Source: Bacteroidia bacterium (GTDB taxonomy: Bacteria > Bacteroidota > Bacteroidia > Cytophagales > JAAEPT01). From it: DNA of 64,000 nucleotides. The translations under genes and the position numbers were made by a program. The notes below the pieces were generated by a model. That model was not told the DNA's origin, did no database searches, and saw only the letters and a program-made list of their open reading frames with translations. Shown here piece by piece: positions 1-7,756 of this stretch. Location of the stretch: the NCBI GenBank assembly GCA_030431525.1, contig JAUIJC010000014.1, positions 41,712 through 105,711 of the forward strand, written 5' to 3'. Each line of letters begins with the position of its first letter. Within the stretch, counting starts at the first letter, position 1.

Positions 1-1236
1 TCCACTTTGCCGGTGCTGTTGATCAGCACTTACATTTTCAAGGAGAAGATCAAGGATTCCTTCGGCGCGGTGCGGACGGCTGTTTCCAACCTCAACACCT
101 TTGTTCAGGAGCACGTGACTGGCATGTCCATCGTCCAGATTTTTGGGACGGAGGACCGAGAATTGAAGAAGTTTAAGGAAATCAACGAGGAGCACCGTCG
201 GGCACATTTGCGCTCTGTAAAGTATTACTCCATCTATTTCCCTGTGGCCGATGTGATTGGTGCTGTGGGTATTGGCTTGTTGGTGTGGTATGGCGCCAAG
301 GGTATTTTTGCGGGCTGGGTCGATAACGTGGGCGTTTTGATTGCCTTCATCATGTTTATCGGCATGTTCCTGCGTCCGATTCGCATGATTGCTGACCGTT
401 TCAACACCCTGCAAATGGGCTTGATCAGCACTGAGCGCATCATGCGATTGCTGGACAGCGATGAGATGGTGCAGGACCAAGGCAGTTTTGAGCCAGACAC
501 TTTGAAGGGGGAAATCACCTTTGAAGATGTCTATTTCGCCTACAAGGACGAGGATTATGTGCTCAAGGACCTTTCCTTTAAGGTGGGACAAGGCCAGACG
601 GTTGCTTTCGTAGGAGCGACGGGTGCTGGTAAATCATCAACGATTGGACTGCTCAACCGTTTTTATCAACCACAAAAAGGACGTGTGTTGATTGACGGTG
701 TGGAGATTTCAGAATACAGTTTGCCGGCCTTGCGCCGACATGTGGGCTTGGTGCTTCAGGATGTGTTCCTTTTCTCGGATTCCATCTTGGAAAACATCCG
801 GTTGGGCAATCCAGACATCACCGAGGAAATGGTCTGGAAAGCATCCGAGCAAGTTGGCGCCAAGGGTTTTATCGAAAGGCTTCCGAATAAATTGCACTAT
901 CAGGTGCAGGAGCGTGGAATGACGCTTTCTGTGGGTCAGCGCCAGCTGATTTCCTTTGTGCGGGCGATGGTTTATGATCCAAAGATTTTGATTTTGGATG
1001 AAGCGACTTCCTCTGTGGACAGCGAAACTGAGCAGATGATTCAGAACGCCATCGAGCGCATGATGGAAGGCCGTACGGCGGTGGTCATTGCGCACCGTTT
1101 GGCGACCATCCAAAAGGCGGACAAGATTGGGGTGTTGGACAAAGGGGAGTTGAAAGAAATGGGCAGTCACCAAGAACTGCTTCAGCAGGACGGCTACTAC
1201 CGTCAGCTTTATCAAATGCAATACAAGAATTCATGA
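1..1236 (+). CDS. ABC exporter half-transporter (permease-ATPase), 5' truncated
   Basis: This is the C-terminal 411 residues of a fused membrane/ATPase exporter subunit; the frame is open to base 1, so the start lies upstream. The visible part holds the last transmembrane helices (around bases 235-400) and a complete nucleotide-binding domain. Walker A GATGAGKSS lies near 613-642, the signature is LSVGQRQL (from 925) and Walker B is ILILDEAT (near 985), followed by the H-loop IAHRLAT. The LSVGQ signature instead of LSGGQ is typical of the MdlB/YheH-like half of heterodimeric exporters, so a partner half-transporter is expected just upstream. The substrate is unknown. The stop codon overlaps the next gene by 4 bases (ATGA), indicating translational coupling. 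Confidence 0.93.
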   Translation, partial: STLPVLLISTYIFKEKIKDSFGAVRTAVSNLNTFVQEHVTGMSIVQIFGTEDRELKKFKEINEEHRRAHLRSVKYYSIYFPVADVIGAVGIGLLVWYGAKGIFAGWVDNVGVLIAFIMFIGMFLRPIRMIADRFNTLQMGLISTERIMRLLDSDEMVQDQGSFEPDTLKGEITFEDVYFAYKDEDYVLKDLSFKVGQGQTVAFVGATGAGKSSTIGLLNRFYQPQKGRVLIDGVEISEYSLPALRRHVGLVLQDVFLFSDSILENIRLGNPDITEEMVWKASEQVGAKGFIERLPNKLHYQVQERGMTLSVGQRQLISFVRAMVYDPKILILDEATSSVDSETEQMIQNAIERMMEGRTAVVIAHRLATIQKADKIGVLDKGELKEMGSHQELLQQDGYYRQLYQMQYKNS

Positions 1237-1766
1237 GCAAGCATCAAGCATCTTCGATTTTCCGTGGGCTATTGTGGGCCGTATTTGTGATGGTCGGATT
1301 CTCTTCCTGTGGCCCTGACCATTGGGAGGTGAATGACAAGGAAAACGCTACTTACATTTTGCACGGCTTGCCTTATGAAGGCTCATTCCGAAACAAGGAA
1401 TTCGGCAACCTGATTATCCGCATGGAGGATTTGGCTAAGGCCAAAAAGGATTCTATCCCGACTGCCGTCTTTTACTACGAAGAGCTTCAGGAGGACGACC
1501 AAATCCGTTCTTTTGTGGGCTTGTTACTTGAGGATTCCACCACAGTTTTGGACGGCAGTTTTGAAACTCGTGTCTTCAAGTTTGACCGCATCGTTTCAGG
1601 TTTTGAGGTAGGGAATGAGCATCGCTCTGTGGTGTATAACAAGGTGCCGAGCTATATCCAGCAAAAGGGCTGGGAGCAGGATTCTCTCCAAAAAATTGAG
1701 ATTTACCTACCAGAGAACAAGGGGTTTTATTTGGATGTGCCGGTGGTGAAGAGGGATAGTTTGTAG
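1233..1766 (+). CDS. lipoprotein with a GyrI/TEX264-like effector-binding fold
   Basis: A 177-residue protein with an N-terminal hydrophobic segment ending in the lipobox GFSSC (Cys at about residue 26), so probably anchored to a membrane. The middle part, with AVFYYEELQEDDQIRSFVG, resembles the pattern of SOUL/GyrI-like small-molecule-binding domains of the TEX264 type, where a YYDxP-like strand is followed by LRSxxG. The family assignment is by eye and tentative. It starts inside the stop codon of the ABC exporter gene (ATGA overlap) and so is co-transcribed with it; it may bind a ligand or assist the exporter, but that is inference. Confidence 0.8.
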   Translation: MSKHQASSIFRGLLWAVFVMVGFSSCGPDHWEVNDKENATYILHGLPYEGSFRNKEFGNLIIRMEDLAKAKKDSIPTAVFYYEELQEDDQIRSFVGLLLEDSTTVLDGSFETRVFKFDRIVSGFEVGNEHRSVVYNKVPSYIQQKGWEQDSLQKIEIYLPENKGFYLDVPVVKRDSL

Positions 1767-1804
1767 GGGTTTTTCTACGCCCAAAATGACTGCCGTATTC
1801 CCGC

Positions 1805-1863
1805 TGTAGGGGCAGACCTGTGTGTCTGCCCAAACATTGCGGGCGGACACACAGGTCTGCCCC
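1805..1863. repeat. palindromic repeat family A, copy 1
   Basis: Inverted repeat with 23-base arms, 1809-1831 and 1841-1863, starting GGGGCAGACCTGTGTGTC and differing at one position; the loop is about 9 bases. Near-identical elements occur at 20118-20180, 26734-26796 and 28410-28470. Single arms occur near 2067 and 13570. Confidence 0.9.
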
Positions 1864-1907
1864 AATACTGTTGCTTTACGGATGGAAATTCCCAAACTCT
1901 GGGTCAA

Positions 1908-2034
1908 CCCCACCTCTGTCCTCCCCTTATCTAAGGGGAGGAGAAACCACCAGCCCATAGTCTGAAAACCATAATTGGCAGGAATTACCTGTAACATTCT
2001 CCTCCCTTTGGATAAGGGGAGGACAGAGGTGGGG
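1908..2034. repeat. palindromic repeat family B, paired arms
   Basis: Two perfect 24-base arms (1908-1931 and 2011-2034; arm begins CCCCACCTCTGTCCTCCCC) are separated by about 79 bases. Each arm is followed by a short local hairpin of the CCTCCCCTT/AAGGGGAGG type. A shorter relative lies at 4707-4740. Confidence 0.88.
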
Positions 2035-2127
2035 TCGAATTTTTGAGCTTAAAGCAACAGCATTGAGGTCCGCCCCTATGGGGATATGGTCGAAGAAAAA
2101 ATAGCTATCCCATAAATAGAAACTCCT

Positions 2128-2937
2128 ATGAAATGGATTCTCCGTGTTCTTCTAATTTTTCTCACCTCAGGAATTTTTGCTCAGAAGGTTCAAGCTCAAA
2201 CCTATGAGGTAATATTTTTAGGATTTTATGAAGACTCACTCACCTTTGATACCACTTTGAATTGGTATTGCTCGGTGATTGATCATAGAGAACGAGCTAA
2301 TAATCATAGACAGAAGATTTTAGAAATTGACCCGCAAAGTGATTTGATTCAAACCTTTGTTGAAAAGGATAGTGTGTATCAGCTATCCTATGCTAATGAC
2401 TCCGTTTATTTTCAATTTATAATAGGAACCTCGGATTCGTTGTACCAAAGGGAGTTTACTCCAGCAAGGGACTATCGAAACATTTATTATGTGCCTCTGG
2501 GGACATCATATGCTGTTATTGAACCACCCGTTATTCGATCCTATAGCCCCTATATTAATTTATATGTAACGGGGACTTATACACTGAATAATGTATGGGG
2601 AGAGTTAGAATACTATTCCTTAAAAGTGGCTTGTGATTTTGATAGTTGGGCCTATTATAAGTACACAGAAATTAATGGCGAAAGGTTCGAGGAACGGAAC
2701 AGTTTCGTCCAAGACCTAACTCCCATGATGTTGAACCATATGATGATGGAATCATTCAAGCATGAGTTTAGTAATATCTATTTTGGATATGTGGATGGAG
2801 ATGGGTTAAAGGATGTCATTGTGGTCTATGGGAAAAAACATTTTCTATTTTTAACCTATAAATCAGACTTTAAGAACCATCATATTTATCACCTTGAAAA
2901 GGTTTGGTCTGACCCGAGGTGGAGCCCAGAGTTTTAA
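2128..2937 (+). CDS. secreted protein of unknown function with a DGDG-type motif
   Basis: A 269-residue protein with a clear Sec signal peptide (MKWILRVLLIFLTSGIFA, cleavage near AQA at about residue 24). It is rich in Tyr, Asp and Ser. Near the C-terminus VDGDGLKDVIVVYG resembles the FG-GAP/VCBS calcium-binding repeat motif common in exported Bacteroidota proteins. I do not recognise the rest. It is AT-richer than its neighbours. It ends only 12 bases from the convergent gene at 2950-3768, and no terminator is visible in that gap. Confidence 0.8.
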   Translation: MKWILRVLLIFLTSGIFAQKVQAQTYEVIFLGFYEDSLTFDTTLNWYCSVIDHRERANNHRQKILEIDPQSDLIQTFVEKDSVYQLSYANDSVYFQFIIGTSDSLYQREFTPARDYRNIYYVPLGTSYAVIEPPVIRSYSPYINLYVTGTYTLNNVWGELEYYSLKVACDFDSWAYYKYTEINGERFEERNSFVQDLTPMMLNHMMMESFKHEFSNIYFGYVDGDGLKDVIVVYGKKHFLFLTYKSDFKNHHIYHLEKVWSDPRWSPEF

Positions 2938-2949
2938 ATCCTCAATCCG

Positions 2950-3768
2950 CTACTCCCCCATAAACTGCATATTAATCCCCGAAAACAGCTGAATCTGTGG
3001 CTGGACACCGCTGTGGAGCATGGTGTACTGTGGTTCAATAAACAGGTTAAACACAGTATTTCCGACAGTCACCACTTTTCCGATGCCAAGCGCCATAGGC
3101 ACCCCGTAGCTGTCATTTTCAAAGTCGAATACCCAAATGGGTGCGCCCCGCAAATAGACCCCTTTTCCCAATTGCCAAAAATAGAATGGTTGGATGGCGC
3201 CCAAGCTTGTTCCCGCACGGTTGTTATCTCCAAACAAGGAGGCCTGATAGGTAATCAATGAGCCGAATTGTAGGACTGGCGAGTGGACGAAAAAAGCCAC
3301 AAAGGCGAATCCTCCCTGCCATTTCCCTGAACCCAAGGCCGTTTCAGTGGCTGTGGGCAAGGCCACCAATGGGCCAATGCCAATGGTTTTGGTGGGTTTG
3401 GAAACGAGGCAATAGGCGAGGAAGGCGTTCAAATCACCCAAGCCGTTAATGGAGTTCACCTCATTGGTAGTTGGATTTGGCGTCCCGACCGTGCTTAAGG
3501 GCATTGAAATGCGCATCAAGAATTTCCCATTGGCAAATGGTTTGGCAAATCGAATCCAAGAGGTGTTGAGGTAGGCGTTGTCGGGGGAGTCTGTCAGTCT
3601 TGGAATGTAGTAGTTGTGGAAGTTGAGCGCCGTCATATTGGCCAAGGGGTTGTTGGCCTGTGCGGATTTGTCTGTTTTTGTAGAGTCTTTTGCCTCCTGA
3701 GCGATACAAAGCTGAGAGCCAATGCTGAAGCATAGGAGCAGTAAAAAGTATTTGATTGGTGTGGTCAT
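2950..3768 (-). CDS. probable outer-membrane beta-barrel channel (MetA-degradation/neuromedin-U-like family)
   Basis: The start is placed at ATG 3768 because the protein then begins with a signal peptide (MTTPIKYFLLLLCFSIGS, cleavage after CIAQ); the frame extends further upstream but only into the 3' end of the neighbouring gene. The 272-residue product has alternating hydrophobic strands. The pattern GLGDLNAFLAY, then IGPLVALPTATETALGSGKW, matches the family annotated as transporter or phenol-degradation MetA-like outer-membrane channel. Cargo is unknown. It lies 16 bases downstream of the hydroxyacyl-CoA dehydrogenase gene and is probably in the same operon. Confidence 0.82.
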   Translation of the reverse strand: MTTPIKYFLLLLCFSIGSQLCIAQEAKDSTKTDKSAQANNPLANMTALNFHNYYIPRLTDSPDNAYLNTSWIRFAKPFANGKFLMRISMPLSTVGTPNPTTNEVNSINGLGDLNAFLAYCLVSKPTKTIGIGPLVALPTATETALGSGKWQGGFAFVAFFVHSPVLQFGSLITYQASLFGDNNRAGTSLGAIQPFYFWQLGKGVYLRGAPIWVFDFENDSYGVPMALGIGKVVTVGNTVFNLFIEPQYTMLHSGVQPQIQLFSGINMQFMGE

Positions 3769-3784
3769 ATGCTCAAGGTGATTT

Positions 3785-4654
3785 TTAAATAGCTGTAACA
3801 TTCTTCCCGTCCGTCCAATCATAAAACCCCATCCCAGTTTTTCGTCCCAACAAACCCGCATCCACCATTTTTATCAGCAGGGGAGAGGGCGCGTATTTGG
3901 GGTTGCCAAAGCCGTTTTGAAGGACGCGCAGGATGGAAAGGCAAGTGTCCAAGCCGATAAAATCGGCGAGCTTCAGTGGGCCCATGGGATGGCTCATGCC
4001 CAGTTGCATCACTTGGTCGATGGCCTTGGTGGTGCCCACACCCTCGAATTTGGCTTGGATGGCCTCGTTGATCATGGGCATCAAGATGCGGTTGGAGATA
4101 AAGCCTGCATAGTCCTCGGCCTCCACAGGGATTTTCCCCAATTTTTTGCTGAGCTCTATGATGGCGTTTGTGGTTTCCTTGGAGGTCAAATGCCCATTGA
4201 TGACTTCCACCAAAGACATCATCGGCACGGGATTCATAAAGTGCATGCCGATAAAACGTTCTTGACGGCTGGTGGCCGAAGCTAGTTTCGTGATGGAAAT
4301 GGAGGAAGTGTTAGAGGCAAAAATGGTGGAGGCGGGAAACTGTTTGTCCAAGCTTTTGAACAGGTCAATTTTAAGGCTTTCTACCTCAGGAATTGCCTCA
4401 ATGATAAGGTCTGGGGTTCCCATATCGCCAAAATGGGTATGACCTTCAAGTCGATACAGTGCTTCGGATTCCTCTTCCTTGGTGATTTTCCCTTTTTCTA
4501 CCTGTCGGCTGAGGTTTTTCTCAATGGTGGTGATGCCTTTGTTCAGAGATTGTTCTGAGGAATCGACAAGGTAGGTTTCAAATCCACAGAGAGCAAAGAC
4601 GTGGGCGATGCCATTCCCCATGGTTCCTGCGCCGACAACTGCAATTCGTTTCAT
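3785..4654 (-). CDS. 3-hydroxybutyryl-CoA / 3-hydroxyacyl-CoA dehydrogenase
   Basis: Cytoplasmic NAD-dependent oxidoreductase of fatty-acid or butanoate metabolism that interconverts 3-hydroxyacyl-CoA and 3-oxoacyl-CoA. The 289-residue length is the usual size of the stand-alone enzyme. The Rossmann dinucleotide motif GAGTMGNGIA is at residues 8-17. The catalytic region SNTSSISITKLA is followed by GMHFMNPVPMM, with the conserved His. The C-terminal helical domain contains SNRILMPMINEA and GLLGRKTGMGFYDW. No fused enoyl-CoA hydratase is present. It is the upstream gene of a probable two-gene unit with the channel protein at 2950-3768. Confidence 0.93.
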   Translation of the reverse strand: MKRIAVVGAGTMGNGIAHVFALCGFETYLVDSSEQSLNKGITTIEKNLSRQVEKGKITKEEESEALYRLEGHTHFGDMGTPDLIIEAIPEVESLKIDLFKSLDKQFPASTIFASNTSSISITKLASATSRQERFIGMHFMNPVPMMSLVEVINGHLTSKETTNAIIELSKKLGKIPVEAEDYAGFISNRILMPMINEAIQAKFEGVGTTKAIDQVMQLGMSHPMGPLKLADFIGLDTCLSILRVLQNGFGNPKYAPSPLLIKMVDAGLLGRKTGMGFYDWTDGKNVTAI

Positions 4655-4706
4655 AGGAGAGGTAAAAGGTGTTAAAAAGGGTGTAAGGTGTTTTTAATAT
4701 AGTGTT

Positions 4707-4740
4707 TCCTCCCCTTAGAAAGGGGAGGACAGAGGAGGGG
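4707..4740. repeat. palindromic repeat family B, short copy
   Basis: A hairpin with 10-base arms (TCCTCCCCTT at 4707 and AAGGGGAGGA at 4720) followed by CAGAGGAGGGG, the same tail as the large family B element at 1908-2034. Confidence 0.75.
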
Positions 4741-4793
4741 TTGAACAAAAGCATACCTCTAAAAATACGATTCCCGATGCCTGAGGTTGGGAC

Positions 4794-4826
4794 ACAAAAA
4801 ATCCCCGACCAAAATGGACGGGGATT
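4794..4826 (-). terminator. rho-independent terminator
   Basis: The stem AATCCCCG/CGGGGATT (4800-4807 with 4819-4826) is followed on the minus strand by a run of T. It lies downstream of the DUF4836-like gene that ends at 4868. Confidence 0.85.
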
Positions 4827-4867
4827 AAGCATTCGCCTGTTCGGCTTTAAATCCTCAATTGGGACAG

Positions 4868-6718
4868 TTAATCTTCGTAGGCTGGTTCTGCTTCCTCCTC
4901 AACAGCAGGAGCTTCCTCCATTTCATACTCCTCAGTAGATTCCTCCTCAATGTAAATCTGCTCGGTATCCTCAGCCTCGGCGGCCATCACTGGGTTGCTC
5001 ATGCGGTAGAGTTTGTCAGTGATTTCCAAGATGGTGAGCAAGCTCGACTGATTTTGCTCTTCCAGCTTGATGTTGCCTTGATATTCGAAAACGGTTTTGC
5101 TTACCATTTTTCCTTTCAAGGTTACGTGCTCAATCACGGCCATTTGCTCAAGTTCTTCCTTATCCTTGTTGGATAATGGGAAGTTCTCCTTCACAGTCTC
5201 TTCGATGGCGTTTGCATCAAAGTTCATGTAAATAGAGTTGTCAAGAATGGCTTGCTGCTGCTCTTTGGACACCGCCAAGTCTTGGTAGCCAGTTTCCAAA
5301 CGGTTTTTTACCAATTCCTCATCATTGGTGAACAAAAGCGTCATGTCCTTGGTGAAAGCCAAGTACAATGGCAGTTTGCCCACTTCCTTGTTTTCTACGC
5401 GGTAGTAGCCTTTATCTTCCTTAATCAACTCAAAGGCCTTTAGGGCGTTCAGCACCAGTTGGATGTCCTTGCTGGTGTTCACGGCCAAGGTGAATACAGG
5501 CAACTTCTCCGTTTTTGTTTTTTCGACTTCGGTGAAGTTGTAGTTCTCGTCCATTTCGAAATCCGTGTAGGTCATTTCGAATTCACGGAGGTCGTTCACG
5601 GCCAAGATGGCGTCGCCTTTTAGCAAGGAACCGATGGCATCCTCGTCCACTACGATGTCCAAAAGGTCGAACACGCTCACCGCTTTCTCGCCATATTCTG
5701 GCACGGCGCTCATCAAGTCGCGGTAAAGGCTGGCGGTGCTTTTGAACAAGACTTTGTTGTCCAAGGCCAAGGCCACAACGCCGAGCAAATCATCGCCCTT
5801 GATGTAGTTGAACAGCTTAGGGTCAACTGAGGTGTGAACGCCTTCAGTCAGGTCAGCCAATTTCTCAGAGGAAACCTGCTTGCTGCGCAATGTGATTTCG
5901 TCCTCCTCAAAGTTGATCCAAGTGGCGTTGTAAGACCCCTTGTAATAGGTGAGCAAGCGCTCCTGAATGGCAGTGGTGATTTCCAAGTATTGGCGGTCGC
6001 TGCGCGAAACATAGCCGTCTTGGATAATATTGGCTTGGAAGGCCTGAATCTGTGGATAACCTTTCTCCACATTCACCCAAAGGGAGAGGTCGGCATCCTC
6101 CTTGACCACTTCGTCAAAGGTTTCATCCTTCAGGCCAAGGTTCTTTTTGTTAAGGCTGTAAGCGATGTATTTGTCGCGCTGAACTTTCAGGCGATCCGCT
6201 TTTTGCTCTTCCCATTGCTCATAAGTCAGCTCCTTGTTCTCCCGACGAGCGGTGTAGTAGCTGTCCTTTTCTGGCATAAAGCCCACCAATCGCAAGGATT
6301 TTTTGCTCAAGATGAGGAACATCTCATCTTCCTTATCATAGAAAACCTTCTTGCCCTTTACTTTATCCGAAACCTCAAAAACACCTTCCAAGGCATCTTC
6401 CAAGGTTTTAGCATCCGTCACAGGAACAACCAATCCCATGGTGAGGGCGCTGTCCACAACTTCTACAAAAAGGTGGCTGTTGGCTTTGAGGTCGATGCCC
6501 GACTCTTCGCTGTTGAAAAGGATTTGAAGGGTGGAGTCGGCGTCCTTGAACATTTCCAGCTTGGTGAGTTTGTCCAAACCGATGTTTTCAGAAAGTTCTT
6601 TTCCGTTGGCGGAAATCACCAATGGGGTGTTTTTTGGGAGCTCCTTGTTGAGGTTTTGCGCCATCAAAGGGGCGCTGGCGAGTAAAAGTCCCCCGAGGAG
6701 ACCAGCACGGATGTTCAT
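4868..6718 (-). CDS. DUF4836-like exported protein
   Basis: A 616-residue protein with a Sec signal peptide (MNIRAGLLGGLLLASAPLMAQ). It is strongly acidic at the C-terminus (many Glu around residues 590-616). The start KNTPLVISANGKELSENIGLDKL resembles the N-terminus of DUF4836 proteins of Bacteroidota, in which a similar phrase precedes a long alpha/beta repeat domain. The function of that family is not known. Unlike many members there is no lipobox here. It follows the lipoprotein gene at 6734-7405 by 15 bases, so the two form an operon. A terminator follows at 4794-4826. The family call is by memory of the pattern. Confidence 0.8.
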   Translation of the reverse strand: MNIRAGLLGGLLLASAPLMAQNLNKELPKNTPLVISANGKELSENIGLDKLTKLEMFKDADSTLQILFNSEESGIDLKANSHLFVEVVDSALTMGLVVPVTDAKTLEDALEGVFEVSDKVKGKKVFYDKEDEMFLILSKKSLRLVGFMPEKDSYYTARRENKELTYEQWEEQKADRLKVQRDKYIAYSLNKKNLGLKDETFDEVVKEDADLSLWVNVEKGYPQIQAFQANIIQDGYVSRSDRQYLEITTAIQERLLTYYKGSYNATWINFEEDEITLRSKQVSSEKLADLTEGVHTSVDPKLFNYIKGDDLLGVVALALDNKVLFKSTASLYRDLMSAVPEYGEKAVSVFDLLDIVVDEDAIGSLLKGDAILAVNDLREFEMTYTDFEMDENYNFTEVEKTKTEKLPVFTLAVNTSKDIQLVLNALKAFELIKEDKGYYRVENKEVGKLPLYLAFTKDMTLLFTNDEELVKNRLETGYQDLAVSKEQQQAILDNSIYMNFDANAIEETVKENFPLSNKDKEELEQMAVIEHVTLKGKMVSKTVFEYQGNIKLEEQNQSSLLTILEITDKLYRMSNPVMAAEAEDTEQIYIEEESTEEYEMEEAPAVEEEAEPAYED

Positions 6719-6733
6719 AAAAGAGGCTTCTAT

Positions 6734-7405
6734 TTAGAAGTAGATTGTATTGCTTAGTAGAGTCTTTTTGGTGAGCACATCGGCAATCGGTGTGCGCAAG
6801 ATGACAATGGTGTTGTCCTTGGCCAAAGTGGCTTTGGTGTTGCTGACCTTGGTCACCTTTTTGTCGAGGCGGAAGACGCTGGTATAGCTGGCGCCGCCTA
6901 AGTTGGTATTTAGTTGGTCCTTTTGGCCTTTGGCAATCAAAGTGCTCAGGAAACTATGGAACAGTTCCTTTCGCTCCAATGAGTTGCCGTCATAGCTGTA
7001 GAGCGTTTTTGGAAGTGTGTACCGTTTCTTATTGTAGCTCTCCGACACATTGTGAAGCGCCTGATTCAGGCTGTTCATGTCTTTGAAGTCGAAGCTTATG
7101 GTAAGGATGTATTTGTCGAAATCCTTGTTCACCACCACATTCGAAATACCCGCCTGTTGAGCCATTCGGTCGCGGAATCGGTCGATATGCGCGCCAATCT
7201 CCGCTTTGGAGGGGACAGGTTGCCCGTTCAGGCTATCCAAGGAAAGGATGGTGTTGATGCGTGAGGCGCTCTGGCTGAGGTTGCCGATAAACTTGAATGA
7301 GCCCGAACCATTCTCATGAATCGTTACATCCTCAATCACATCAAAACAGCTCGTCAGGCTGAAGGAAAGAATCAGCAAAAGGAATGGGATAATTTTATTT
7401 CGCAT
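6734..7405 (-). CDS. lipoprotein of unknown function, partner of the DUF4836-like protein
   Basis: The start is set at ATG 7405 so that the signal peptide MRNKIIPFLLLILSFSLTSC ends in a lipobox (Cys 20); an in-frame ATG 24 bases upstream would only add a polar extension. The mature 203 residues begin with a pattern (DVIEDVTIHENGSGSFKF) common to Bacteroidota lipoproteins that start with a beta-hairpin. No enzyme motif is seen. Because it is the first gene of a two-gene unit with the DUF4836-like gene, a joint role at the envelope is likely. Confidence 0.82.
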   Translation of the reverse strand: MRNKIIPFLLLILSFSLTSCFDVIEDVTIHENGSGSFKFIGNLSQSASRINTILSLDSLNGQPVPSKAEIGAHIDRFRDRMAQQAGISNVVVNKDFDKYILTISFDFKDMNSLNQALHNVSESYNKKRYTLPKTLYSYDGNSLERKELFHSFLSTLIAKGQKDQLNTNLGGASYTSVFRLDKKVTKVSNTKATLAKDNTIVILRTPIADVLTKKTLLSNTIYF

Positions 7406-7494
7406 GGCCAAAAATTTTATTGGTGTCATCTCATTTATTGAAGGGCTTGAAAATCAGGCCAAAATTGCTCCTTTGCTGTCGTCATTTCGCTCCA

Positions 7495-7502
7495 CAAAGT
7501 TA
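7495..7502 (-). promoter_or_regulatory. candidate -7 box for the 6734-7405 operon
   Basis: TAACTTTG on the minus strand fits the Bacteroidota TAnnTTTG consensus. No TTG is found at the expected -33 distance, so the call rests on the -7 box only. The leader would be about 80 bases. Confidence 0.35.
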
Positions 7503-7552
7503 GCTAATTCCACTGAAAGGTAAGAAAACAACAAAAAAACTCCCCTTAAGGT

Positions 7553-7582
7553 TTGCCTCATGTTAAAATCTCCTTACCTTTG
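7553..7582 (+). promoter_or_regulatory. promoter of tRNA-Glu
   Basis: TTG at 7553-7555 (-33), 19 bases of spacer and TACCTTTG at 7575-7582 (-7) match the Bacteroidota sigma-A consensus TTG-N19-TAnnTTTG. Transcription would start about 12 bases before the tRNA. Confidence 0.65.
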
Positions 7583-7599
7583 TGTCATCAAAGCGCAAC

Positions 7600-7671
7600 G
7601 CTCCGTTCGTCTAGGGGTTAGGACGCCAGGTTTTCATCCTGGTAGCAGGGGTTCGATTCCCCTACGGAGTA
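7600..7671 (+). tRNA. tRNA-Glu (anticodon TTC)
   Basis: A complete cloverleaf can be drawn. The acceptor arms are GCTCCGT and ACGGAGT (with one G-T pair), the D-arm contains CTAGGGGTTAGG, and the anticodon stem CCAGG/CCTGG encloses the loop TTTTCAT with anticodon TTC. The T-arm is AGGGGTTCGATTCCCCT. The discriminator base is A and CCA is not encoded. Confidence 0.96.
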
Positions 7672-7673
7672 CA

Positions 7674-7705
7674 AAAAGGTCTCGATTTTCGAGACCTTTT
7701 TTTTT
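7674..7705 (+). terminator. rho-independent terminator of tRNA-Glu
   Basis: AAAAGGTCTCG/CGAGACCTTTT stem with a TTTT loop, followed by nine T residues, directly after the tRNA. Confidence 0.92.
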
Positions 7706-7709
7706 GCCC

Positions 7710-7717
7710 TAAATTTG
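7710..7717 (+). promoter_or_regulatory. candidate -7 box for the beta-propeller gene
   Basis: TAAATTTG matches TAnnTTTG and lies about 40 bases before the chosen start at 7757. A -33 TTG at proper spacing is not evident because the tRNA terminator occupies that place. Confidence 0.35.
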
Positions 7718-7756
7718 GGGTCAGTTATTCTTTCAGATATACCTATCAAATTGATT

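Larger units (their letters stand above)
1767..2127. other. gene-free stretch filled with two palindromic repeats
   Basis: No coding region is supported here. The stretch holds one complete element of the GGGGCAGACC palindrome family (1805-1863), a large inverted repeat with perfect 24-base arms (1908-2034), and a half copy of the first family (GGTCCGCCCC near 2067). Short open frames across it are produced by the repeats. Confidence 0.8.

Noticed and set aside
5834..6685. Long open frame antisense to the DUF4836-like gene
   Set aside because: The minus-strand frame has a signal peptide and family pattern; the plus-strand one does not.
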